Shown: positions 32,423 through 43,062, numbered from the stretch's first letter. The stretch is 64,000 nucleotides of DNA from Erwinia aphidicola (GCF_014773485.1 NZ_JACXBP010000009.1:124001-188000), one strand, 5' to 3'. Program-made: numbers and translations. Notes: a model not told the origin generated them from the letters alone.

Positions 32423-33337
32423 ATGCATCTGCAGTTTTTAGGCACCGGGGCCGGTACGCCGAGCCGCGAGCGCAACGTCACCAGCATCGCGCTGGATTTA
32501 CAGGGGGTGCGTAACGCCACCTGGCTATTTGACTGTGGCGAGGGCACCCAGCATCAGATCCTGCGCACGCCGATCAAGCCCGGTAAGATCGAGAAGATAT
32601 TCATTACTCATCTGCACGGCGATCATATCTTCGGCCTGCCGGGGCTGCTGACCAGCCGATCGATGAATGGCTCACTCGAACCGCTGACCCTTTACGGCCC
32701 GGTAGGGATTAAAACCTTTGTTGAAACCACCCTGTCATTAAGCGGTTCGTGGGTCACCTTCCCGCTGGAGATTGTGGAAATAGGTGCGGGGGAGGTGTGC
32801 AATGACGCGCATTTTCGCGTGACGGCTTACCCGATGACGCATCCGGTGGAGTGCTACGGCTACCGTATTGACGAGCATGACAAACCCGGCGCGCTGGATG
32901 CGGCGAGGCTGGCGGCGCACGGCGTGCCTGCCGGGCCGTACTTCTATGACCTGAAGCATGGCCGCAGCGTGACGCTGGACGATGGCCGCACCATAAACGG
33001 CTGGGAATATGTCGGCGAGCCGATCAGGGGGCGCAGCCTGGCGATTTTCGGTGATACAGCCCCCACGGCGGCGGCGCAGCAGCTGGCAGCGGATGTCGAT
33101 GTGATGGTGCATGAGGCGACGCTGGAAATTGCCATGAAAGAGAAAGCCAACAGCCGTGGGCACTCCACCACCGTACAGGCGGCGCAAGTGGCGCAGGAGA
33201 GTGGCGCAAAGCGGCTGATTATCACGCATCTTAGCTCGCGCTATTTACGTCATGACAGCGAGCGCCTGCTGGCAGAGTGCCGGGCGGTGTTTGCCGCCAC
33301 CGAGATGGCGCATGATTTCGCGATATTTCAGCTGTAG
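32423..33337 (+). CDS. rnz: Ribonuclease BN/Z (tRNA 3' processing)
   Basis: A 304-residue zinc-dependent metallo-beta-lactamase-fold nuclease. The metal motif THLHGDH spans H63-H68, with [10 protein letters not shown] before it, GDT near 215 and [10 protein letters not shown] carrying a further histidine. It is very similar to E. coli ElaC/RNase BN. I prefer the ATG at 32423 (MHLQFLGTG), nine bases after AAGG; the ATG at 32414 sits directly on that ribosome site. A 51-base tandem duplication begins in its last codons. Confidence 0.93.
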   Translation: MHLQFLGTGAGTPSRERNVTSIALDLQGVRNATWLFDCGEGTQHQILRTPIKPGKIEKIFITHLHGDHIFGLPGLLTSRSMNGSLEPLTLYGPVGIKTFVETTLSLSGSWVTFPLEIVEIGAGEVCNDAHFRVTAYPMTHPVECYGYRIDEHDKPGALDAARLAAHGVPAGPYFYDLKHGRSVTLDDGRTINGWEYVGEPIRGRSLAIFGDTAPTAAAQQLAADVDVMVHEATLEIAMKEKANSRGHSTTVQAAQVAQESGAKRLIITHLSSRYLRHDSERLLAECRAVFAATEMAHDFAIFQL

Positions 33338-33435
33338 GGGGCGGGCATGCCCGACCTGGGCGAGGCAGGCGTCGCACTTCAGCTGTAGGGGGCGGGCATG
33401 CCCGACCTGGGCGAGGCATGCCTCGCCCCTACGCG
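33327..33435. repeat. 51-bp tandem duplication of gene end plus palindromic repeat
   Basis: TTCAGCTGTAGGGGGCGGGC begins at 33327 and again at 33378; about 41 bases are identical. The duplicated segment includes the last codons and stop of rnz and a GCATGC-centred unit. The second copy ends in a perfect GGGCGAGGCATGCCTCGCCC palindrome. Confidence 0.85.
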
Positions 33436-33466
33436 ATCGGGTGGAGGTTAACCGCAGGCGACACCG

Positions 33467-34309
33467 TTATTCCGGCACAATCCAGCTGACTTTATGGTGG
33501 CCGGTGCCTGACGGTACCAGCACTTTCTGCAGCCACGGCAGCACGTTGTTCATCTGCTGCTCCAGCTTCCACGGTGGGTTAATCACCACCATCCCCGAGG
33601 CGGTCATCCCGAAACGGTCGCTGTCCGGACGCACGCCCAGCTCAATCTGCAAAATACGGCGAATGCCGGTGGCCTGCAGCTCGTTAAACATACGTTTGAT
33701 CTGCTGGCGCAGCACCACCGGATACCACAGCGCATAAACGCCAGTGCCGAAACGCTTATAGCCTTCCTGAATCCCCTGCACCACGGCCTGATAGTCACTT
33801 TTCATTTCGTACGGCGGGTCGATCAGGATCAGACCACGGCGCGATAGCGGTGGCAGCTTGGATTTCAACTGCTGATAGCCGTCGGCACGCGCCAGGCGCG
33901 CGCGGTCATCCTTCTGGAACTCATTGCGCAGCATTGGGAAGTCGCTGGAGTGCAGCTCGGTCAGCTGCAGCTGGTCGTACTCGCGCAGCAGATGGCGGGC
34001 GATCAGCGGTGAGCCAGGGTAATAACGCAGCTTGCCGCCCGGGTTGTAGTTTTTCACCACGCTGATATACGGCTCCAGCTCGGTCGGCAGGTCGTCCTGC
34101 TGCCAGATACGCGCAATGCCCTCCAGATACTCTCCGGTACGTTCAGCGTGCTCGCCGCTCAGCAGATAGCGCCCGGCACCGGCGTGGGTGTCGAGGTAGA
34201 GATAGGGTTTATCCTTCTCATTCAGTGAGCTGAGGATCAGGCTCTGCACGGTGTGTTTGAGAACGTCGGCATGGTTGCCTGCATGGAAACTGTGGCGATA
34301 ACTGAGCAT
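33467..34309 (-). CDS. rlmJ: 23S rRNA (adenine-N6)-methyltransferase RlmJ
   Basis: A 280-residue SAM-dependent methyltransferase that modifies A2030 of 23S rRNA. It opens MLSYRHSFHAGNHADVLKHT as in E. coli. The catalytic motif is LILIDPPYEMK (about 160-170) and the SAM-binding part includes YLDTHAGAGRY. It is divergent from rnz's position and lies in the conserved gor-prlC neighbourhood. Confidence 0.96.
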   Translation of the reverse strand: MLSYRHSFHAGNHADVLKHTVQSLILSSLNEKDKPYLYLDTHAGAGRYLLSGEHAERTGEYLEGIARIWQQDDLPTELEPYISVVKNYNPGGKLRYYPGSPLIARHLLREYDQLQLTELHSSDFPMLRNEFQKDDRARLARADGYQQLKSKLPPLSRRGLILIDPPYEMKSDYQAVVQGIQEGYKRFGTGVYALWYPVVLRQQIKRMFNELQATGIRRILQIELGVRPDSDRFGMTASGMVVINPPWKLEQQMNNVLPWLQKVLVPSGTGHHKVSWIVPE

Positions 34310-34403
34310 GTATTAGGAAATCCGGGAAGGTAAAAGCGAGCGTGCCGCCAGTGGGCGGCACAGGTTGCGGTGATTATAGCGAAAACGGGTTAAAAAAGCG
34401 CGA

Positions 34404-35228
34404 TCAGGCAGGGATTCGTTGCCACATTGGGTAAGTAAAGAACAGCAGGTGCAGCAGATTAAAGCTGAAATGCACCAGGGTAGAGACCCACAGCCGCCCG
34501 CTCCACAGCCAGGCAAGCCCGTAGATCAGCCCGGCCAGCGTGGCGAAGAACACCAGCAGCAGCCCGCCGGAGAAGTGCACCGAACCGAACAGCAGCGCGG
34601 CGATAAACAGCGCACGCTTGTCGCCCAGCAGCTGGCTTAGCCGCTGCTGGATATAACCGCGAAACAGCGCTTCTTCCGCCAGTGAGACAAAAAACAGATT
34701 GGCCAGCATAAAAGAACCCAGCCACTCGGGCAGGTGCGGTTCCACCTTCAGTCCCCCGGCAAAGGTGGCCAGCAGCAGCAGCAGCGGCATTGACATCAAC
34801 AGCACCAGCCACCACAGCCCGTTGGCAGGTGGCTTCGAAGGCCGCTTAAGCAGGGTCGGCAGGCAGGCCAGCAGGATAAACGGCACCAGCGCCTTGTCGA
34901 GGTTGTAATAGAAGGTAAACGGTGCGCTCTGTGGCCCGGCGCGCACCCCGGATTCGATCAGCTGATTGTTGAAGCCCGGAATCGTATGCAGCATCAGCGC
35001 AAAGGCGCTGACCACCAGAATAATCTCCCCCGGCAGGGAGAACGCAGAAGGCTGCTTGTGCGTACCGGAATAGACAGCAACAAAGCCAATGACGATCAGC
35101 GCCACAATAGCCGGTGGCATTAACACCTGCTCAAAGATGGCAAGGCCCAGCGCGATGGCCAGCAGCACCAGTGCGCTGCGATGATAAAACGGCAGGAACA
35201 GTAGCGATGCTGCCAGTACGTACCACAT
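34404..35228 (-). CDS. CPBP-family intramembrane metalloprotease
   Basis: A 274-residue inner-membrane protein with about eight helices. The CPBP/Abi motifs are present: motif 1 SLAEEALFRGYIQQRL (glutamates and Arg), motif 2 with FGSVHFSG and motif 3 with STLVHFSFNLLH, giving the expected Glu and His metal ligands. CPBP proteases include Rce1-type CAAX proteases and bacteriocin-immunity proteins; the substrate here is unknown. The gene is an insertion relative to the E. coli order, where rlmJ adjoins prlC. Confidence 0.88.
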   Translation of the reverse strand: MWYVLAASLLFLPFYHRSALVLLAIALGLAIFEQVLMPPAIVALIVIGFVAVYSGTHKQPSAFSLPGEIILVVSAFALMLHTIPGFNNQLIESGVRAGPQSAPFTFYYNLDKALVPFILLACLPTLLKRPSKPPANGLWWLVLLMSMPLLLLLATFAGGLKVEPHLPEWLGSFMLANLFFVSLAEEALFRGYIQQRLSQLLGDKRALFIAALLFGSVHFSGGLLLVFFATLAGLIYGLAWLWSGRLWVSTLVHFSFNLLHLLFFTYPMWQRIPA

Positions 35229-35417
35229 ATAGACACTCCCTGTTTGTAACGAAGTAATACGGCGTATTAACGCCGGGGAGTATGCAATGTGTCTCGGGTG
35301 GTGGCAAAGCGGAAAGTGCGGTCAGAAACAGGGCGTCTGCGTGGCCCGCCATTGATTTTCTCACCCGTTACCCTCATGTTAACCAGATTGCCCATACAAC
35401 GATTAAAGGACTGCGCT

Positions 35418-37466
35418 ATGACCAATCCGTTACTCTCTGCCTTTACGCTCCCCCCTTTCTCCGCCATCAAACCTGAACATGTGGTGCCCGCCGTGACTCA
35501 GGCGCTGGATGAGTGCCGCGCCGTGGTGGAAAAAGTGGTGGCGCAGGGCGCACCGTACAGCTGGGATAATCTGGTGCAGCCGCTGGCGGAAGTGGATGAC
35601 CGTTTAAGCCGCCTGTTCTCCCCGGTTAGCCACCTGAACTCGGTGAAAAACAGCCCGGAACTGCGCCAGGCCTATGAGCAGACGCTGCCGCTGCTGTCCG
35701 AGTACAGCACCTGGGTTGGCCAGCATGAAGGGCTGTACCAGGCCTATCGCGACCTGAAAGCGGGCGCAAACTTTGCTGCGCTGGATACTGCGCAAAAGAA
35801 AGCGGTGGATAACGCGCTGCGCGACTTCGAGCTGTCCGGCATTGGCCTGTCGAAAGAGAAGCAGCAGCGCTACGGTGAAATCGCCGCGCGCCTGTCCGAA
35901 CTGGGTTCGACCTACAGCAACAACGTGCTCGACGCCACCATGGGCTGGAGCAAGTTGATTACCGATGAGAGCGAACTGTCCGGCATGCCGGAAAGCGCGC
36001 TGGCAGCGGCCAAAGCGCAGGCCGAAGCCAAAGAGCAGGAGGGCTGGCTGCTGACGCTGGATATCCCGAGCTACCTGCCGGTGATGACCTATTGCGACAA
36101 CCAGGCGCTGCGTGAAGAGATGTATCGCGCCTACTCAACCCGCGCCTCCGACCAGGGGCCGAACGCCGGGAAGTGGGACAACAGCGAGGTGATGGCGGAA
36201 GAGCTGGCGCTGCGCCACGAACTCGCCCAGCTGCTGGGCTTTGACTCCTATGCCGATAAATCGCTGGCGACCAAAATGGCCGAAAGCCCGGCGCAGGTCA
36301 CCGACTTCCTGACCGATCTGGCAAAGCGCGCCCGCCCGCAGGCGGAGCAGGAGCTGGCCCAGCTGCGCGCCTTTGCCAAAAAAGAGCACGGCGTCGACGA
36401 CCTGCAGCCGTGGGACCTGACCTATTACGGCGAGAAGCAGAAACAGCATCTCTACTCCATCAGCGACGAGCAGCTGCGCCCGTACTTCCCGGCACAGCGC
36501 GCGCTGGACGGACTGTTTGAAGTGGTGAAGCGCATCTACGGCATTACCGCTAAAGAGCGCAGCGATGTGGATGTCTATCACCCGGACGTGCGCTTCTTCG
36601 ACCTGTTTGACGAAAGCGGCGAGCTGCGCGGCAGCTTCTACCTCGACCTGTATGCGCGCGAGAACAAGCGCGGCGGGGCGTGGATGGATGACTGCGTGGG
36701 CCAGATGCGTAAAGCCGACGGTACCTTGCAGAAGCCGGTTGCCTACCTGACCTGTAACTTCAACCGTCCGGTGAGCGGCAAGCCTGCGCTGTTTACCCAC
36801 AACGAAGTGACCACGCTGTTCCACGAGTTTGGCCACGGTCTGCACCATATGCTGACGCGCATTGAAACGCCGGGCGTCTCCGGCATCAGCGGCGTGCCGT
36901 GGGATGCGGTCGAGCTGCCAAGCCAGTTTATGGAAAACTGGTGCTGGGAGCCGGAAGCGCTGGCGTTTATCTCCGGCCATTACGAGACTAACGAGCCGCT
37001 GCCGCGTGAGCTGCTGGACAAAATGCTGGCGGCGAAGAACTATCAGGCGGCGCTGTTTATCCTGCGTCAGCTGGAGTTTGGCCTGTTCGACTTCCGCCTG
37101 CACGCCGAGTTTGACCCGGCGAAAGGCGCGCAGATCCTGCCGATGCTGAAAGAGATCAAAAAGCTGGTGGCGGTGATGCCTGGGCCAGAGTGGGGCCGCT
37201 TCCCGCACGCCTTCAGCCATATCTTCGCCGGCGGCTACGCGGCGGGTTACTACAGCTATCTGTGGGCCGACGTGCTGGCGGCAGACGCCTATTCACGCTT
37301 CGAAGAGGAGGGGATCTTCAACCGTGAAACCGGCCAGTCGTTCCTCGACAACATTCTGACGCGCGGCGGTTCCGAAGAGCCAATGGCGCTGTTCCGCCGC
37401 TTCCGCGGCCGCGAGCCGCAGCTGGATGCGATGCTGGCACACTACGGTATTACCGAGCAGGGCTGA
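35418..37466 (+). CDS. prlC: Oligopeptidase A
   Basis: A 682-residue cytoplasmic M3-family zinc metallopeptidase that degrades oligopeptides, including cleaved signal peptides. The zinc motif HEFGH falls at H469-H473, the same numbering as E. coli OpdA, with the third ligand in [14 protein letters not shown]. The ATG at 35418 follows AAAGGA and gives the family length; an upstream frame from 35289 is not needed. It forms an operon with rsmJ five bases downstream. Confidence 0.97.
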   Translation: MTNPLLSAFTLPPFSAIKPEHVVPAVTQALDECRAVVEKVVAQGAPYSWDNLVQPLAEVDDRLSRLFSPVSHLNSVKNSPELRQAYEQTLPLLSEYSTWVGQHEGLYQAYRDLKAGANFAALDTAQKKAVDNALRDFELSGIGLSKEKQQRYGEIAARLSELGSTYSNNVLDATMGWSKLITDESELSGMPESALAAAKAQAEAKEQEGWLLTLDIPSYLPVMTYCDNQALREEMYRAYSTRASDQGPNAGKWDNSEVMAEELALRHELAQLLGFDSYADKSLATKMAESPAQVTDFLTDLAKRARPQAEQELAQLRAFAKKEHGVDDLQPWDLTYYGEKQKQHLYSISDEQLRPYFPAQRALDGLFEVVKRIYGITAKERSDVDVYHPDVRFFDLFDESGELRGSFYLDLYARENKRGGAWMDDCVGQMRKADGTLQKPVAYLTCNFNRPVSGKPALFTHNEVTTLFHEFGHGLHHMLTRIETPGVSGISGVPWDAVELPSQFMENWCWEPEALAFISGHYETNEPLPRELLDKMLAAKNYQAALFILRQLEFGLFDFRLHAEFDPAKGAQILPMLKEIKKLVAVMPGPEWGRFPHAFSHIFAGGYAAGYYSYLWADVLAADAYSRFEEEGIFNRETGQSFLDNILTRGGSEEPMALFRRFRGREPQLDAMLAHYGITEQG

Positions 37467-37471
37467 GATTA

Positions 37472-38230
37472 GTGAACATCTGTTTGTTAGATGAAACGGG
37501 CGCCGGAGACGGCGCCTTATCTGTTTTAGCTGCCCGCTGGCAGCTGGTGCATGATGAAAACGCGCTGATGGCGCTGGTGATGACGGCCGGGCATCTGGAG
37601 CTGCGCAAGCGCGATGAGCCAAAGCTCGGCGGCATCTTTGTTGATTTCGTTGGCGGGGCGATGGCGCACCGCCGTAAGTTTGGCGGCGGGCGCGGTGAAG
37701 CGGTGGCGAAAGCCGTCGGCATCAGGAGCGGCTATCTGCCGGAGGTGGTGGATGCCACGGCGGGGCTGGGGCGTGATGCGTTTGTGCTGGCCGCCGTGGG
37801 CTGCCGCGTGCGCATGCTGGAACGTAATCCGGTCGTGGCTGCCCTGCTGGATGATGGCCTGGCACGCGGCTATGCCGATGCGGAGATTGGCCCGTGGCTG
37901 CGCGAGCGGCTAACGCTGCTGCACGCCTCGAGCCTGACGGCGCTAACCGATATTACGCCGCGCCCGCAGGTGGTGTACCTCGATCCAATGTTTCCGCACA
38001 AGCAGAAAAGCGCGCTGGTCAAGAAAGAGATGCGGGTGTTTCAGTCGCTGGTGGGGCCGGACCTCGATGCCGATGGCCTGCTGGAGCCCGCGCGAATGCT
38101 GGCGACTAAGCGCGTGGTGGTGAAGCGCCCGGATTACGCGCCGCCGCTGGCGGACGTCGCCACGCCGAACGCCGTGGTGACCAAGGGGCACCGTTTCGAT
38201 ATTTATGCCCCCCTCACCCCAGGGGGATAA
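37472..38230 (+). CDS. rsmJ: 16S rRNA (guanine-N2)-methyltransferase RsmJ
   Basis: A 252-residue SAM-dependent methyltransferase modifying G1516 of 16S rRNA. It starts with GTG ([14 protein letters not shown]). The body matches E. coli RsmJ closely: [36 protein letters not shown] for SAM and [16 protein letters not shown] for catalysis. The C-terminus (APLTPGG) differs from E. coli. Translation is coupled to prlC. Confidence 0.96.
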   Translation: MNICLLDETGAGDGALSVLAARWQLVHDENALMALVMTAGHLELRKRDEPKLGGIFVDFVGGAMAHRRKFGGGRGEAVAKAVGIRSGYLPEVVDATAGLGRDAFVLAAVGCRVRMLERNPVVAALLDDGLARGYADAEIGPWLRERLTLLHASSLTALTDITPRPQVVYLDPMFPHKQKSALVKKEMRVFQSLVGPDLDADGLLEPARMLATKRVVVKRPDYAPPLADVATPNAVVTKGHRFDIYAPLTPGG

Positions 38231-38235
38231 ACAAC

Positions 38236-38310
38236 GGGTCGGGCATGCCCGACCCTACGCGTCATTTTCACCGCGATCTGTCTGGGCTGACCCTCTTTTT
38301 CAGTCAGCCC
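38236..38310. repeat. Dispersed repeats, both subtypes
   Basis: GGGTCGGGCATGCCCGACCC at 38236-38255 is identical to the copy at 2081-2100. At 38284-38310 GGGCTGACC pairs with the diverged arm AGTCAGCCC around CTCTTTTTC. They lie between convergent rsmJ and uspA, where E. coli has dtpB. Confidence 0.8.
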
Positions 38311-38341
38311 GCCGACGCGGCGGTGAACAACGCATATAGCG

Positions 38342-38773
38342 TTACTCTTCGTCGCGCAGCGGCACAATCAGCATATCGATGTGCACGGTGTTGATCAGCT
38401 GGCGCGCTGACGACATCAGCTTGCTCCAGAAATCCTGATGATGGCCGCAAACCACTAAATCCACCTGATACTGCTTAATCGCGTCGACCAGCACCTGGCC
38501 CAGGTCACCGCTGCCGCTCAGGGTTTCGGCAATCGGGTAGCCAGCCCCGTTTGACAGCTCGGTCAGCGCGCTGTGCGTCTCTTCAGAGATACGCTTCTGC
38601 ATATCACCCAGATTGACGTCGATCAGCCCGGTATACAGGTCAGAGTAATTCACATCAACGTGGATAAGTGAAACTTTGGCGTCGTAAGGGCGAGCCATGG
38701 ATACCGCTCTGTCGACCAGCAGTTTGCTTTCGGGGGACAGATCGACAGCAATCAAAATGTGTTTGTAAGCCAT
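38342..38773 (-). CDS. uspA: Universal stress protein A
   Basis: A 143-residue cytoplasmic stress protein, nearly identical to E. coli UspA over its length ([56 protein letters not shown]). It lacks the glycine-rich ATP loop of other Usp classes, as expected for UspA. It is induced on growth arrest in relatives. It is divergent from uspB. Confidence 0.97.
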   Translation of the reverse strand: MAYKHILIAVDLSPESKLLVDRAVSMARPYDAKVSLIHVDVNYSDLYTGLIDVNLGDMQKRISEETHSALTELSNGAGYPIAETLSGSGDLGQVLVDAIKQYQVDLVVCGHHQDFWSKLMSSARQLINTVHIDMLIVPLRDEE

Positions 38774-39083
38774 ATGAATACTCCTTTTCGCGTAAGTGCC
38801 TGTCCCAGAGTATAGCGAAAATTGTTAATGAATGTTGTGGCAGCCGACGTGGTTTGGCTGGGCGATCAACATGAAATTTTGTCTGAATGCCCCGGCGAAA
38901 TAAAACATCGCTGGAAAAAATTTAAGCAGATCTCCTACACTGATAAAAGACGGCAACGAAAGCAGCGCTGTTACGCCGTCCTGCTGCAGCAATCATCTCA
39001 ATAATAAGGGTTGGCGAACCAGCGGGAGTTGATCCCGTTCTCGTCGCGTATCGCATTTCCTGATGAAAGTCCGGGAGGGGATC
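38774..39083. other. uspA-uspB divergent intergenic region
   Basis: This 310-base gap holds the uspA promoter (minus-strand TATACT at 38809-38814, with no clear -35, about 36 bases before the start) and the uspB leader with a strong GGGAGGGG ribosome site at its end. No ORF or repeat of the dispersed family was seen. Confidence 0.5.
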
Positions 39084-39419
39084 ATGATCAGCACCATCGC
39101 GCTTTTCTGGGCTCTTTGTGTCGTTTGTGTGGTGAATATGGCGCGCTATTTCTCTTCGCTGCGTGCGCTGTTAGTGGTGCTGCGCGGCTGCGATCCGCTG
39201 CTGTATCAGTATGTGGATGGGGCGGGGTTCTTCACGTCTCACGGGCAGCCGGGCAAGCAGGTGCGGCTGATTGGCTATATCTGGTATCAGCGCTACCTTG
39301 ACCACCACGATGATGAGTTTATTCGTCGCTGTCAGCGCCTGCGCGGGCAGTTTATTTTGACCAGCGCCCTGTGTGGGCTGGTGGTGATTAGCCTGATTGG
39401 CCTGGCCATCTGGCATTAA
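39084..39419 (+). CDS. uspB: Universal stress protein B
   Basis: A 111-residue inner-membrane protein of the same length as E. coli UspB. It has one N-terminal helix ([20 protein letters not shown]) and one C-terminal helix (about 88-108). The ATG at 39084 is preceded by GGGAGGGG; a start seven codons upstream would not match the family. E. coli uspB is sigma-S dependent and linked to ethanol resistance. Confidence 0.95.
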   Translation: MISTIALFWALCVVCVVNMARYFSSLRALLVVLRGCDPLLYQYVDGAGFFTSHGQPGKQVRLIGYIWYQRYLDHHDDEFIRRCQRLRGQFILTSALCGLVVISLIGLAIWH

Positions 39420-39452
39420 AAAAGGGCGACCATTAAACATGGTCGCCCTTTT
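39419..39452 (+). terminator. uspB terminator
   Basis: AAGGGCGACCAT pairs with ATGGTCGCCCTT around TAAAC and is followed by a short T-run; the A-run on the other side allows use from the pitA direction too. The arm GGGCGACC resembles the dispersed-repeat family. Confidence 0.8.
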
Positions 39453-39486
39453 CGGATCGATCGGAAAAAATCATCGACCCTTGCTG

Positions 39487-39517
39487 TAGGGGCGGACCCT
39501 CTTTTTCGGTCCGCCCG
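39487..39517. repeat. Dispersed stem-loop repeat
   Basis: GTAGGGGCGGACC pairs with GGTCCGCCC around CTCTTTTTC, nine bases before the pitA stop side. It is one of the best-preserved copies. Confidence 0.8.
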
Positions 39518-39525
39518 CAGCACGA

Positions 39526-41025
39526 TCAAATCAGCTTCAGCGCAATCCAGTACAACCCACCTGACAGCACAATCGAGACCGGCAGGGTGAACACCCACGC
39601 CAGCAGGATGTTCTTGATGGTGCGGCCCTGAACGCCACCGCCGTCAACCAGCATGGTGCCCGCCACGGAAGAGGAGAGCACGTGCGTGGTTGAAACCGGC
39701 ATTCCGGTATAGCTCGCCACGCCAATAGAGACCGCCGCCGTCATCTGCGCCGACATCCCCTGAGCGTAAGTCATGCCCTTCTTACCGATCTTCTCACCGA
39801 TAGTGGTGGCAACGCGACGCCAGCCGAACATGGTCCCCAGCGACAGCGCGAGCGCCACGGCCAGGATGATCCATACCGGCGCGTACTCAACGGTATTCAG
39901 CAGGTCGCTCTTCAGCTTATTAAGGAAACGTTTGTCGTCAGGCTTGGTTTCCGGCAGCTTGGCGGTTTTCTCCGCGGTATCCGAGATGCACATCAGCAGG
40001 CGGCGCAGCTGGCTGCGTTGCTCAACGTTCAGCGCATCGTAGCTGCTGAGATTGTTCAGCAGGCCCTGCACGCGCTCGATAGCCGGCAGCGCACGGGCAG
40101 CGTCGCAGTGGAAATCATGCGGGCCGGAAGGCACCTGTTCCGGCGTCGGTAACGCTGGCGGCGCCATCTGGATGATGTGCGTCAGTGAGGCCGCGTGCTG
40201 CTGGTAATACTGCTCCAGGTGGTTCACGGCATCACGCGTACGCGTAATGTCATAGCCGCTGGAGTTCATATTCACCACAAAGCCCGCCGGCGCCACGCCG
40301 ATCAGCACCAGCATAATCAGGCCAATGCCTTTCTGGCCGTCATTGGCACCGTGCGAATAGCTGACGCCAATCGCCGAGACAATCAGCGCGATACGCGTCC
40401 AGAACGGCGGCTTTTTCTTGCCGTCGATCTTCTCGCGCTCTGCCGGAGTCATATGGATGCGCTGACGTTTTTTATTCCCGCTCCAGTAACGGCGCAGGAT
40501 AAATACCAGCCCGCCGGCAATCACCAGGCCAACAATCGGCGAGATAATCAACGACATAAAGATGCCAATCATTTTAGGGATATTGAGCGCATCCACTACC
40601 GAGGTGCCAGTCAGCAACGCGTTAGTCAGGCCAATACCAATAATGGCACCGATCAGGGTATGGGAGCTGGAGGCCGGTAACCCGAAATACCAGGTGCCGA
40701 GGTTCCAGATAATCGCAGCCAGCAGCATGGAGAAGACCATGGCCAGGCCGTGAGCCGACCCGACATTAAGCAGGAGGTCGGTGGGTAGCAGATGGACAAT
40801 CGCGTAAGCCACGCTTAAGCCGCCCAACAGTACACCAAAGAAGTTGAATACCCCGGCCATTACCACCGCTAACTGCGATCGCATTGCACGGGTATAAATC
40901 ACGGTAGCTACCGCGTTGGCCGTATCGTGGAAGCCATTGATTGCTTCGTAAACCAGTACGAACAACAGAGCAAGAACCAGGAACAGGCCGGTATGTAAAT
41001 CAAGACCAGCAAACAGATGCAGCAT
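39526..41025 (-). CDS. pitA: Low-affinity inorganic phosphate transporter PitA
   Basis: A 499-residue inner-membrane metal-phosphate:proton symporter, the same length as E. coli PitA. I chose the ATG at 41025 ([13 protein letters not shown]), which matches E. coli; longer upstream frames add unrelated residues. The duplicated PHO-4 signatures are [17 protein letters not shown] near 31 and FSHGAND-type [14 protein letters not shown] near 235. The central loop (about 275-345) is the most diverged part. Confidence 0.96.
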   Translation of the reverse strand: MLHLFAGLDLHTGLFLVLALLFVLVYEAINGFHDTANAVATVIYTRAMRSQLAVVMAGVFNFFGVLLGGLSVAYAIVHLLPTDLLLNVGSAHGLAMVFSMLLAAIIWNLGTWYFGLPASSSHTLIGAIIGIGLTNALLTGTSVVDALNIPKMIGIFMSLIISPIVGLVIAGGLVFILRRYWSGNKKRQRIHMTPAEREKIDGKKKPPFWTRIALIVSAIGVSYSHGANDGQKGIGLIMLVLIGVAPAGFVVNMNSSGYDITRTRDAVNHLEQYYQQHAASLTHIIQMAPPALPTPEQVPSGPHDFHCDAARALPAIERVQGLLNNLSSYDALNVEQRSQLRRLLMCISDTAEKTAKLPETKPDDKRFLNKLKSDLLNTVEYAPVWIILAVALALSLGTMFGWRRVATTIGEKIGKKGMTYAQGMSAQMTAAVSIGVASYTGMPVSTTHVLSSSVAGTMLVDGGGVQGRTIKNILLAWVFTLPVSIVLSGGLYWIALKLI

Positions 41026-41266
41026 AAGCGTTACGCCATTTTGGAGGACATGAACGCGGCGCATTATCAGCGACAAACCGCGCTTGGGGAAAGGGAAATA
41101 TAGACTTTTTTTGACATTAATGTGTCATTTGAGTGACTGTTACCCCTGAAACCATCATGAAATCATCAGGTTACAAAATGTTTCAGCTGCGATTTGGTGT
41201 CAGGCTGGTATCCCAGCCGTCAACTCTCTACAATCAGCGTTTTTGTGGTTCGGCGCGGAGTCTGTG

Positions 41267-42451
41267 GTGGAAAAATTTGACGTTATCGTAATTGGTGCGG
41301 GTGCGGCTGGCCTGTTCTGCGCGGCTCAGGCGGGCGCGATCGGGCGGCGCGTGCTGCTGATCGATAATGGCAAAAAAGCCGGGCGTAAAATCCTGATGTC
41401 CGGCGGCGGGCGCTGCAATTTCACCAACCTCTATACCGAGCCAGCGGCCTATCTGTCGCATAACCCGCATTTCTGTAAATCCGCTCTGGCGCGCTATACC
41501 CAGTGGGATTTTATCGATCTGATTAACCGTCACGGCATTGCCTGGCACGAGAAGACGCTCGGACAGCTGTTCTGCGACGACTCAGCGCAGCAGGTGGTCG
41601 ACATGCTGCTGAAAGAGTGTGAAGCCGCCAGCGTCACGCTGCGCCTGCGTAGTGAAGTGCTTGCGGTAGCGCGTGATGACAGCGGCTACACGCTGCAGCT
41701 CAACGGTGCAGAGGTGCAGGCGGAAAAGCTGGTGATCGCCAGCGGCGGGCTGTCGATGCCGGGGCTGGGCGCATCGCCGTTTGGCTATAAAATTGCCGAA
41801 CAGTTTGGCCTGAAGGTGTTCCCGACCCGCGCCGGGCTGGTGCCGTTTACCCTGCATAAGCCGCTGCTGGAGCAGCTACAGACGCTGTCCGGCGTCTCGG
41901 TGCCGTCAGTGCTGACCGCCGAAGACGGCACGGTATTTAAAGAAGCGCTGCTGTTTACCCACCGCGGCCTCTCCGGCCCGGCGGTGTTGCAGCTCTCCAG
42001 CTACTGGCTGCCGGGCGAATTTGTCAGCGTTGATCTCTCCCCGGCGCAGAATATCGATGCCTTTATTAATGAAGAGCGCCAGCAGCACCCGAATCAGAGC
42101 CTGAAAAACACCCTTGCTAAACTGCTGCCGAAACGCCTGGTCGAGTGCCTGCAGCTGCTGGGGAGGGTGCCGGAATGCACGCTGAAGCAGCTCAATAGCC
42201 GCCAGCAGGCGGAGCTGGCCAGCGCGCTGCACCAGTGGAAAATCCAGCCCAACGGCACCGAGGGCTACCGCACCGCCGAAGTCACGCTCGGCGGCGTCGA
42301 TACCAGCCAGCTGTCGTCGAAAACCATGGAAGCGCGTGATGTACCGGGGCTGTACTTTATTGGCGAAGTGGTTGACGTCACCGGTTGGTTAGGCGGCTAT
42401 AACTTCCAGTGGGCGTGGAGCTCAGCCTGGGCGTGTGCGCAGGCGCTATAA
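41267..42451 (+). CDS. yhiN: FAD-dependent oxidoreductase YhiN (HI0933 family)
   Basis: A 394-residue flavoprotein of unknown substrate, very similar to E. coli YhiN. The FAD-binding motif IVIGAGAAGLFCA is at about 7-19, with SGGGRCNFTNL, GGLSMPGLGASPFGYKIAEQ and the C-terminal GEVVDVTGWLGGYNFQWAWS. The GTG at 41267 is six bases after GGAG and matches the family N-terminus (ME/VEKFDVI); upstream TTG or GTG alternatives have worse spacing. Confidence 0.92.
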   Translation: MEKFDVIVIGAGAAGLFCAAQAGAIGRRVLLIDNGKKAGRKILMSGGGRCNFTNLYTEPAAYLSHNPHFCKSALARYTQWDFIDLINRHGIAWHEKTLGQLFCDDSAQQVVDMLLKECEAASVTLRLRSEVLAVARDDSGYTLQLNGAEVQAEKLVIASGGLSMPGLGASPFGYKIAEQFGLKVFPTRAGLVPFTLHKPLLEQLQTLSGVSVPSVLTAEDGTVFKEALLFTHRGLSGPAVLQLSSYWLPGEFVSVDLSPAQNIDAFINEERQQHPNQSLKNTLAKLLPKRLVECLQLLGRVPECTLKQLNSRQQAELASALHQWKIQPNGTEGYRTAEVTLGGVDTSQLSSKTMEARDVPGLYFIGEVVDVTGWLGGYNFQWAWSSAWACAQAL

Positions 42452-42487
42452 TGAGAAATCTGATTTAACTGATTCTCAGGCGGTAAA

Positions 42488-42877
42488 ATGCAAAATTCTT
42501 CCAGCGGACACAAAAACACCACCGAAACCCTGCTTCAAAGTGGCCAGGCGTGGAATGGCCAGACTTTGCAAAATTACCCTTCGGGTGAGCTTGAAATTAC
42601 GGTGATGAAAATGACCATCCCCGCGCATTCAGAGCTGCCCTGGCATACCCACCCCATTCCTAACACGGCCTATATTCTGTCAGGTTCCCTGACCATTGAG
42701 GATAAAGCGACGGGGGATACCAGGACATTCAGCGCGGGTGAGGCTTTCAACGAGTCCATCGATATTGCCCACCGGGGATTCACCACCGACCAAAGCACCG
42801 ATGTCATCATCTTCTATGCAGGTGCAAAAGGGATGGCGCTGTCTGTACCACTGCCGGGAGAGGAATCTGAGTATTAA
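42488..42877 (+). CDS. Cupin-domain protein
   Basis: A 129-residue single-domain cupin. The first metal-binding motif is PWHTHPIPNTAYILSG (about 53-68), with the two histidines and a Tyr/Glu-type position, and the second is HRGFTTD. No catalytic activity can be assigned. It follows yhiN by 36 bases on the same strand and may be cotranscribed. Confidence 0.85.
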   Translation: MQNSSSGHKNTTETLLQSGQAWNGQTLQNYPSGELEITVMKMTIPAHSELPWHTHPIPNTAYILSGSLTIEDKATGDTRTFSAGEAFNESIDIAHRGFTTDQSTDVIIFYAGAKGMALSVPLPGEESEY

Positions 42878-42882
42878 CAGGT

Positions 42883-43062
42883 TCAGCTGACACAGTCTGT
42901 AGACCAAACACTACCGTTACCCAGTGGAGGTGAGGCCAACGCTTCCCCTGGCAATTTAATCAGGCGTGGCTCTTTGCGGGAGTAAGCTATAAACTCCCAC
43001 AGCGCTGGGTTTGTGAGATTTTTGTAATGAGGGGCCGCATATATAAACCAAACTTCATCAGC
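42883..43062 (-). pseudogene. Gene remnant resembling a regulator C-terminus
   Basis: The minus strand stays open for 59 codons from an upstream TAA to a TGA at 42883-42885, reading ADEVWFIYAAPHYKNLTNPA followed by LWEFIAYSRKEPRLIKLPGE. The stretch resembles the end of a LysR effector domain, but there is no start, HTH or ribosome site. Treated as a fragment with low confidence. Confidence 0.25.

Noticed and set aside
35289..35417. Extended N-terminus for PrlC
   Set aside because: The extra 43 residues have no family counterpart, while the ATG at 35418 has AAAGGA before it and gives the right length.
36135..37220. 361-codon antisense frame opposite prlC
   Set aside because: A shadow of a GC-rich gene; prlC matches its family over the whole length.
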